Made by a program: the position numbers and the translations under genes. From assembly GCA_015847255.1 (NCBI GenBank), contig JADLZK010002802.1, forward strand, positions 1-64,000: a DNA stretch of 64,000 nucleotides, given 5' to 3'. The notes beneath the pieces are model-generated. The model did not search any database. It was not told the DNA's origin and saw only the letters and a list, made by a program, of their open reading frames with translations. Shown here piece after piece: positions 56,886 through 64,000 of the stretch. This DNA comes from Hyparrhenia diplandra. Lineage: Eukaryota; Streptophyta; Magnoliopsida; Poales; Poaceae. The stretch's first letter is position 1. Every line of letters starts with the position of its first letter.

Positions 56886-57860
56886 TAGGGTTCGCCACGT
56901 TTGCTGAGTTTAGGGTTCATTATCTTTTGAGTACCGTATTTTCTTTTTGAAAATACACGTGGTGTGTGTTGAGTTTAGGGTTCATGACATTTATTGAGTT
57001 TAGGGTTCATGGTGTTTCTTGAGTTTAGGGTTTTTGGGTGAGTGTCTTTTGAATAGCATGCCCCCTCGTAAGCAAGGTTTTTGGGAGACAATTTTAATGG
57101 CATTTGCGGATTTTTAGTGTTCATGGTGTTTTGCTTGGTTTAGAGTTCAAAGAATTTGCCGAGTTTAGGGTTTGTTTATTTTCGGTAGTTATCGATAATT
57201 GTTGGATTTTACGTTTTTCGGACAGGTGTCTTTAAAAAGCATGCCCCTACTAGGCAAAGTTTCATTCGCCGAGTTTAGGATTCATCGTATTTGCCGAAGT
57301 TTAGGGTTCATCGCATTTGCCGAGTTTAGGGTTCATCGTGTTTGCCGAGTTTATGGTTCATCGCGTTTCTTCGAGTTTAGGGTTCATCACGGTTCTTTGA
57401 GTTTAAGGTTCATCGCGGTTGCCGAAGTTTAGGGTTCATCGCGTTTGCCGAAGTTTAGGGTCTATGGTGGTTGACGAGTTTATGTTTCATCGCGTTTGTC
57501 GAAGTTTAGGGTTCATCGCGGTTGCCGAAGTTTAGTGTTATTCGTGTTTGCCGAGTTTAGGGTTCATCGCGGTTGTTGAGTTTAGGGTTCATCACGGTTG
57601 TTGAGTTTAGGGTTCATCGCGTTTTGCTGAGTTTAGGGTTCATGGCGGTCGACGAGTTTAGGGTTCATCGTGTTTGCCGAGAGTTTAGGGTTCATTGCGG
57701 CGGTTGCGAGTTTAGTGTTCTTCGTGTTTGCCGAAGTTTAGGGTTCATCGCGTATGCCAATTTTAGGGTTCATCGCGGTTGCCGAGTTTAGGGTTCATCG
57801 CGGTTGATGAATTTATGGTTCATTGCGGTTCATCGCGGTTGCCGAGTTTAGGGTCCATGA
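56880..57860 (+). repeat. 25-bp minisatellite with telomere-like TTTAGGG
   Basis: About 29 degenerate units of TTTAGGGTTCATCGCG plus tttgccgag or ggttgccgag. Roughly 20 keep an exact TTTAGGG, the plant telomere heptamer. The first units (56,880-57,180) are spaced widely, then the array is compact from 57,270. All units point the same way. Open frames here (EFRVHRVCR-type) are repeat by-products. Confidence 0.9.
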
Positions 57861-57864
57861 GCAT

Positions 57865-58800
57865 AATTTCAGTATTTCTAAGTATTTGTCAAGATACGTC
57901 GAGTAGCTGGCAGTATTACATCAGTAGCTGTTAGTATTCAGTTAGTATTTTTTTGTTTCAGTCTTGTGTGATGCCTCAATATTTAGTCAGTAGTTGCTAG
58001 TATTTTTTAAGTAGATGCTACTGGGCATTTGGTATGTGTAAGTATTTCTTAGTATCTTTAGTAGCTGCGAGTATTTTTAAATCTGGAGCACTTTAGCTCA
58101 CTATGCTTACTCAGTATTCTTGATAAAATTCAGTATCCTAATTTTGTGACATAGTGCGTCAGAGCACTAGTTGTATACATAGGTTTATTCAGTAGCATTC
58201 AGTATATGCTCTTTTATTTCTTTCAGTATTCAGTATGTGTTCTTTTATTCAGTACAATATCTGCAACCTGTATTCACAGCATTCAATGCCGGCGCTGCTG
58301 CAGTTGGTCCTCGCGCTCATGGGAGACATAGCCACAGTTCCATTCAAATGCAGACGGGCAACGAGGTTGTAGGTGGTTTTCTCAGTATTTTTAAGTAGTT
58401 GTTATTATCATCCATTCTATTTCAGTAGCATCAGTATAATGCAGTGTCCGGACATCATCTAGTACATTTTATCATTTTGTATCTGTAGCATCCAGTATCA
58501 TATAATATAATAACCACCTAGTCAGTAGCTGTGAGGGGAAGTCAGTAAATTTAAGCTGAATTCAGAATGTTGTGACACTCGTCAGGCGGTGCGCTTGTAT
58601 CTGAACACGGCAGATTCAGATGTCAGGCAGTGCTGCTTGCCTGACGGTCCGTGGGCCTACAGCCGCTGCCGAGGCGAATGACGCAGGGCTTAGTACGACG
58701 AGTAGTATTTAGTTGTCAATATTTTAAACCTTTATCATTAGTTGTGAGTACTTTATCAGTAGTTGTGAGTATGGTAAATACATTCAGTACTGACAAGAGA
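57865..58800 (+). repeat. AGTATT/CAGTAGC-rich degenerate tract
   Basis: AT-rich sequence with dozens of short CAGTAT, AGTATTT and CAGTAGC words, apparently decayed from a repeat related to the 56.2-56.9 kb array. A GC-richer island at 58,285-58,370 could be an exon fragment. Confidence 0.6.
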
Positions 58801-58863
58801 ACGCATTAGCAGTTAGCACTACAAGGAAAGAGATGGGCAATCATCCTTGGCCACAGCCGCGTC

Positions 58864-58935
58864 GTGCATGCATGCGGCGAGCAGCGAAATTAGCCGGGTC
58901 AAAGCATGCATGCGGCAAGCAGCGCAATTAGTATC
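58864..58935. repeat. 40-bp tandem duplication
   Basis: GCATGCATGCGGCGAGCAGC and its near-copy, each followed by aattag, 40 bp apart. Confidence 0.75.
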
Positions 58936-59601
58936 ATCCATCCATTCGCCACCACGAGGCATGAGTATCGGACCACCAGACGTAGTGCAGTATCTCTCAG
59001 TATTATCAATCGGATCTGAAGCGGCGCCGTAGTGCTTTGGTGAACATGGCAGGTGCATGCTGCGGCGACGGCGAGACCACGACACGTACGTTGGCAGGGG
59101 CTGTATGTGTGTCGTGTTGAGTAGGGGATTGGATCGAGGCCATTCCCTGATGTGCATGATTGCCTGGCTCCGCCGTCCTCGATCGATCCCCTTCCCTTCC
59201 CTGCTCTCACGTGGACCTGCTGTGGGATGCGTTGGGGAAGTGGCCGTCACGTCACCCATCATGGGCCATGGCGATGTGCAGGTTGCCGTAGATCAAGTTG
59301 TCGCCACCGCTGGGGGCACCTGCGCGCGCCGCCGGCCGGGCGCTCCTACTCAAGTGTCGGGGCGGAAGCCGCGGCCTCGCCCTCGTGACTAATTTCTGTC
59401 GGGTTCTTTTTTTAAAACAATTTCTGTCGGGATCTAATTGAATCGGTGTCGAGTCGGGGAGGGGAAAGGCAGGCAGCCCGGACGCGCGCAGTTGGGTTGG
59501 TGGCGGGGGCTGGGTGCAGTCGGACCGCTTGACATTGTGTTTTGGTGTAGAATAGTTATACTACACCTAAAAACAATGAAGGCGTAGTAATAAGCGCTGC
59601 C

Positions 59602-59604
<3 letters not shown>

Positions 59605-59655
<51 letters not shown>
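59605..59655. repeat. TA microsatellite, right flank
   Basis: About 25 TA units after the 4-kb element, followed by the DEFL 3' flank (ccctgtgccctcgtgtaata) paralogous to 3620-3645 and 28,390-28,410. Confidence 0.95.
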
Positions 59656-59659
<4 letters not shown>

Positions 59660-59814
59660 GTGCCCTCGTGTAATAATAATAATATATAGCATTGTATGAT
59701 GCGCTCGGTGGTACCTAGCAAGCTACTGGATGCTTACTACTTAAGTTGTAACAAATAAAATTGTCGTGTCCCCTAATACATCATCAATACATAATTTTCT
59801 TTGTCACCAACATA

Positions 59815-62800
59815 CGGCGTGTTTGATACGGGTCATTTCCTTGCGCCCGTGCGCGTGCCCGTGGGAGCCATGTGCTCGTGTTTGATATCATGGGACTGTT
59901 CCTCGGCCAGCTCCGTGGGATGCAAATTCTACTTTCTCTCTTGGCTCGCGCAAGACACTCCCCCGCTTGAGCTCGTCTACGGTTACCTCTTGATGGTCAC
60001 CTCCCTCTTCCCCTCCACCTCCCACAGCGCCGGTGATGGGTGGCTCGCTGGCGGCCAGGGAGTGGCGGCGCAGCAGCGGGGGGCGGACCTCCCCACGTCC
60101 GGGCCGCGCTCGCCGGCGGCGTAGCGGAGGCACAATTCCGCACGCCGCGCGCGTCTGCGGTGTGTGGTCGGGGGTGGCGGGGTGGAGTGCGGCGTCGGCG
60201 GCGGCGTGGGGCGCATCGGCGGGCATGGACTCGGGGGCGACCTTGGGCGCGGCGTCATCTCGTCGCGCATGCCATGGATCTAGGCGAGCTGGTGGGAGGC
60301 GGCTCGAATCCGGACATCTTTGTCGAGGGAGTGGGTGGAGACCGGACCCCACGCCGTCGTCGTAGAAGAGCTCGAAGGTGCCGCTCCCTCACCTCCCAAG
60401 TCGTTCCCCCTCTCACCGCTCCCTTCTTCCTCCGCTGCCTACCTTCTTCCTCGCGCGAGGTCGGGGCCCAAGCTCCCCCGCTCGCGGCGGCGGGGGCGGC
60501 GGAGCTCCCCCGCCGACGACTTCCACAGCTCCACGATGCACCGGTGGGTTCTTTGTTGGAGCAGATCCACTCATAGCGGGGGTGGCCGGGGTGAAGGGTC
60601 GAGATGGGGACATGAGGGGGGGTGAATAGTCCCTTTAAAAACTAATCGCACCGGCTAACCGAAACTAATGCAGAATTAAACTTATCGGTCTAGCCAAGAC
60701 TTCACCCCTCTATCTATGACTCTAAATCACCCCACAAAAGATCCTAGACAAGAAGAGTGAGGTGACAAGCCTAGCTTGAGCTCCTAATCAATTCCAATGC
60801 AAGGTCACACAAACCTAAGCACTAGTACATCAAGCACGGGTGAGCTTCTGCACAATTCTAGTAAGCACAAGCACAAAGCCCCTAAGCTCACTAGATGCAC
60901 AATGGACAAGGCAACACACGCCTAACCCAAAGGCTCAAATTACCTAGCTACACAAGCTAAGTAAGGTAACTAAACAAGATACACAAGCTAGATAGTTACA
61001 ACTACTCTACTCAAGCACAATCACAATGTATATATGAATGTAAGAACAAAGCTTGAGACAAAGAGATTGCAAACCACCGCGAAGTGTAGACACAAGATGA
61101 CACCGGTGATTTTTTACCGATGTCTCGGGAAGCTTGCCAACTTCCCCTACTCCTCGTTGTGTCGACCAACACTAGAGTTGCTCTTCACGATCCCCCGCAA
61201 GGTAAGCACGAACCTCTCACAATCTCTTCTTTGAGCACCGCACAAGCTTCCTTGCGTGCTTCACGAAGTTTCTTGGCACCAAGCCGTCTAGGAGGTGGCA
61301 ACCTCCAAGAGCAACAAGCACCAGCGGCTTGCAACACGAACACCTAGTGCCACAAATGCGATCTCTCAACGCAACGCACTAGAACTCGATCTCTCACTCA
61401 ATCGGATGAACGATATCAAGCATATGTGAGTGGAAGGGCTCTCAAGCACTCTCAAGCATGGACACAAAGTCCCCAAGGTGCTAAGCTCCAGCCATGGCCG
61501 AACACACCCTCAATTTATAGCCCCCAAGCCAAATAGAGCCGTTGGTGCTTCAAACCACGGTTTTCGCGAGTTGAACGGACGCACCGACCGGACTCACCAA
61601 AGAAGTCGGTCCAGCATCCGGCCGCCACCGACCGAGCGTCACGGTCATAAACGACAGGCCCTCTAGCCCCACGGCTAACGGCTAACTGCATGCGTCCGGT
61701 GCATGCTTCCGGTCAGCACCGGAAGCTTCCGGTCCATGCGTCCGGTCGAGTCCAAGAGGCAAGTCCAAAAACATGCTCTCTAGAAACTCCGACCCGGACT
61801 CACCCATCGAGCGTCCGGTCAAAGACCGTGCGGCCCGGTCAAGCGTCGATCGATGCTTCCGGCCGCCATTTCCTGCGAAACTCCGTCGTCTTTGCTTCAA
61901 CATGCTATCCAACAAGTATACCAACTTGAGCACGAGGCATAGCATGTTCTCACCACCACGATGCATCCGGCGCAAATAGAAAATATGCATCTCATTTTCT
62001 CGAAAGCGCCGAATCAACCGCCGCCTTTGGAAATGTGCCAACACCACCAAGTGTACATCACCATGTGCATGTGTGTTAGCATTTTCACAATCATTTCAAA
62101 GAACGGGTTAGCTCTTACCATGCCACTCGATCCTAACACATCGCAAAGTTAGATCGCTCAAGTGGCACTAGATGACCGATATGCAAACAAGTTTTCCCCT
62201 CTTAATAGTACGGCCATCTATCCTAAACCCGGTCATAAACTTCTCTAAGCACCTATGACCGGCGAAATAAAATGCCCTATAGGTTATACCTTTGCCTTGC
62301 GCATTTCCATTCCGCTCCATCTCCAAGTGCCGATGCAACACATGCACCAACACGATCAAGAATGATATGATCCATTTCATATCATCACATGACCTTCTTG
62401 GTCCATCGATCTTGACCTCAATTGCTCTTCATTTGTTGCATCGGTCCGTCGGCGCCAAGTCCCTCGACTTGCCCTTCACACTTGCAACGGTCCATCAAGC
62501 CAAGCCTTGTCTTGATCTTCACCACCTTGGTCACATGACTCCATGTCATGTCTCATATGCAATAAGCTCCTTCATTGCATCATCACATGTGAACTAATCT
62601 CCTATGTATAATCTCAATCACACATATTAGTTCACCTAATGTTGACACTCAATTACCAAAAACCACAAGGGACCTTTCACGGGGGCGGAGCTACCCGCTC
62701 TCTTATGCGCGCCTTGGGCGGCGGCCCTGGGTGAGCTCCCACGCGTCCACGCCCATGGCAATGCTCACCACCATGGCGGAGTTCTCGACCGGGCGGCGCT

Positions 62801-63128
62801 CGATGGACCGCGACGGGTAGCACACATGGCGGGCTCCTTGCGCCGAGCCGAGCAGCTCCAGACCAGCGAGCTCTCGGTGGTGCTCACCACCATGGCAGGT
62901 GGTTTCGATGAAATGCCAAAGGGGGAAGGGGTGGTAAGGCCACCGAATGCCGGTTGCAAGGTCACCCTATCCCCGCCGCGTGTGATATCAAACACGATCT
63001 CAAGCGAGCCCGGCTCATCTCATGCAAAGAAATCAAACAAAGGGTATGTGCAAAATGAGCTGCCATGGCCATGGCCACCTACCGCCGACGAAGTCTGGCC
63101 CTTCATGGCTCTAAAATCAAACATGCCC
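59815..63128. mobile_element. TIR DNA element (copy B), split by a 2.1-kb insertion
   Basis: Paralogue of 11,332-12,537 with the same terminal CGTGTTTGAT/ATCAAACATGCCC repeats and the same flanks (ttttctttgtcaccaacat on the left, ataatctctctc on the right). It therefore came with the unit duplication rather than by transposition. The GC-rich interior has long overlapping frames in all directions, none recognisable. Interrupted at 60,591-62,680. Confidence 0.6.
60591..62680. mobile_element. 2.1-kb insertion with short inverted ends
   Basis: Starts GTGAAGGGTC and ends GACCTTTCAC (9 of 10 inverted match), flanked by GGG on both sides; absent from copy A. The aggggggtgaatag start and caattaccaaaaaccac end are phrases common in dispersed grass repeats. 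The interior has many CCGGTC/TTCCGG words (61,600-61,870) and no recognisable protein. Class not certain (TIR element or LTR-derived). Confidence 0.5.
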
Positions 63129-63159
63129 ATAATCTCTCTCTCTCTCTAGCATTGTGGGG

Positions 63160-64000
63160 ATTTGTGATGACAAATGCTAGCGGCCCCATTGTCGGCGTTG
63201 GCTATTGGGCGAGGACCACGAGAGAAAGGGGTGGTGACATGGGCGGTGGGGGGGAGCGGCGACCCCGACCTCCATGGGCGACAGCGCCGAAAGCAGGTGT
63301 TGGGGGGAGGTTGCGGGGCTTAGGGAGCAATCAGGCGCCAGGCGGTGTAATTACCAAGCCGGAGGAAGAAAGACGGGGGAAAGCCACCCCCACCTGAACA
63401 AATTTTCAAAGACACAAGATACAAATAAATACCTATAAATCTTTTCAAGCCTTTTGATTACACATTAATTTCCGTAGAAAAAACCCTACCCAAGCATCTC
63501 TAGTATTAATCATTTTCAGACTTCCACAATTTGGATTATTTTGTTGGTAGTGACCCTTTTTTTTTTGATATAGTGTTTAAAACTGAACACTGAATCTACA
63601 TCTGGGGAAAGCTCAAAGGAAGGGACAAGACAAGGAACAGTGAGAACTGAGAAGAAATTAATCGACTCACAGCTATCAGAAGCTGACATTTGAGGGCGTG
63701 TCTCACGTTTTCTTGTCATGGTTATGTGATTATCCGCTGGCAATTGGCAGCATGCATGCATCCGAAGATACTTGAGTGCATACGTATCAACATATTACGG
63801 GACCAGTTCATGGGTGCCATGCACCTGAAATTCTGAACTAAGTCCTCATGAGCTGGCCCTTGCGTGGATGGAACTCACGTGACTCCTACCTACATGTGCA
63901 TCACGCCGGCCGGCTGCCCCTACCCTCGTATTAGTACAAATAGAAGGCAATGCACAAGCCATATATATATAATTAATCATTAAATTTGTGAACAATTTTT
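63160..64000 (+). repeat. Second JRL upstream region, runs off the window
   Basis: Colinear with 37,925-38,720. It includes cagaagctgacatttgaggg, gcatgcatccgaagatactt and acatgtgcatcacgccggc, then a TATA-less variant gtacaaatagaag at about 63,936. If the paralogy continues, a second jacalin-lectin copy should follow beyond 64,000. Confidence 0.75.

Larger units (their letters stand above)
55647..59604. mobile_element. 4-kb TA-microsatellite-targeting element
   Basis: It lies between two TA arrays that together replace a short tatata tract in the DEFL1 3' flank, so it inserted into TA repeats. ATAACTATTCTACACC at about 55,674 is inverted near the right end as GGTGTAGAATAGTTAT (59,545-59,560). 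The left end also has a TACACCTAGGTGTA palindrome. This resembles the TA-targeting elements of grasses (Micron or TA-flanked Mutator types), but the family is not certain. No transposase. The cargo includes minisatellites at 56.2-57.9 kb, an AGTATT-rich tract to 58.8 kb and a GC-richer block (58.8-59.4 kb) with frames on both strands. Confidence 0.65.

Noticed and set aside
57199..57791. Repeated EFRVHRVCR-like peptides
   Set aside because: Produced by the 25-bp minisatellite, whose period is not a multiple of three, so the frame drifts; not a protein.
56880..57860. Genuine interstitial telomere
   Set aside because: TTTAGGG is spaced by 18 bp of other sequence rather than in direct tandem, so it is a minisatellite containing the motif, not telomeric DNA.

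Overview
This is plant nuclear DNA, almost certainly from a grass (Poaceae). The evidence is GT-AG introns in small eukaryotic genes, a single-domain jacalin-related lectin, a plant-type cysteine-rich defensin-like (DEFL) peptide family, and a dense nest of grass-type transposable elements: CACTA elements whose ends are packed with TTTGCCGAGTGC-type motifs, Tourist/PIF-like elements with TAA target duplications, Helitrons ending in hairpin-CTAG, a Ty3/gypsy element of the Athila/Tat type and an L1-like LINE. No species can be named from the sequence alone. No rRNA, tRNA or CRISPR was seen.

The window is built on an old tandem segmental duplication. A unit carrying a DEFL gene, and further downstream a jacalin-lectin (JRL) promoter or gene, occurs about three times. 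Unit 1 (1 to about 12.5 kb) has DEFL1 at 2335-3569. Unit 2 starts at about 17.19 kb, is split by a gypsy element, and resumes at 26,074 with DEFL2 (26,997-28,378). JRL-type sequence with its promoter lies at 37.9-40.9 kb. Unit 3 (about 54.07-64.0 kb) has DEFL3 (54,543-55,565) and ends with a second copy of the JRL upstream region at about 63.16-64.0 kb, so another JRL copy may lie just beyond the window. DEFL1 is the only copy with an open spliced frame. DEFL2 has an in-frame stop. DEFL3 is broken by a retroposon and frameshifts. The JRL gene has a one-base frameshift.

Transposons fill the rest, and many boundaries can be read exactly. 375-1519 is a Pack-MULE-like element. 3922-11,240 is a 5'-truncated LINE with an 18-bp target duplication, itself split by a Helitron (4033-9001) inserted precisely between A and T. 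11,332-12,537 is a TIR element repeated at 59,815-63,128. 14,023-15,705 holds two abutting PIF/Harbinger-like elements. 17,416-26,073 is a gypsy element on the minus strand with gag, protease and an Athila-type ORF but no visible reverse transcriptase or integrase. 28.7-30.5 kb contains CACTA termini, a Helitron 3' end and a CACTA ORF fragment. 32.6-33.8 kb is another MULE-like element. 38,888-39,217 is a Tourist MITE. 40,985-52,492 is an 11.5-kb CACTA element with degenerate TNP2 and TNPA genes, and a second CACTA (48,154-50,616) lies inside a TNPA exon. 55,647-59,604 is a 4-kb element inserted in a TA microsatellite, carrying two unusual minisatellites, one built on the plant telomere motif TTTAGGG.

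Besides DEFL1, the best host-gene candidate is an unrecognised three-exon gene at 30,854-32,423 (118 residues, one predicted membrane segment). Direct comparison of repeat copies shows many one- to few-base indels concentrated at C/G-rich sites. This may be real decay or consensus error at methylated sites, so single-base frameshifts in this window should be read with caution.
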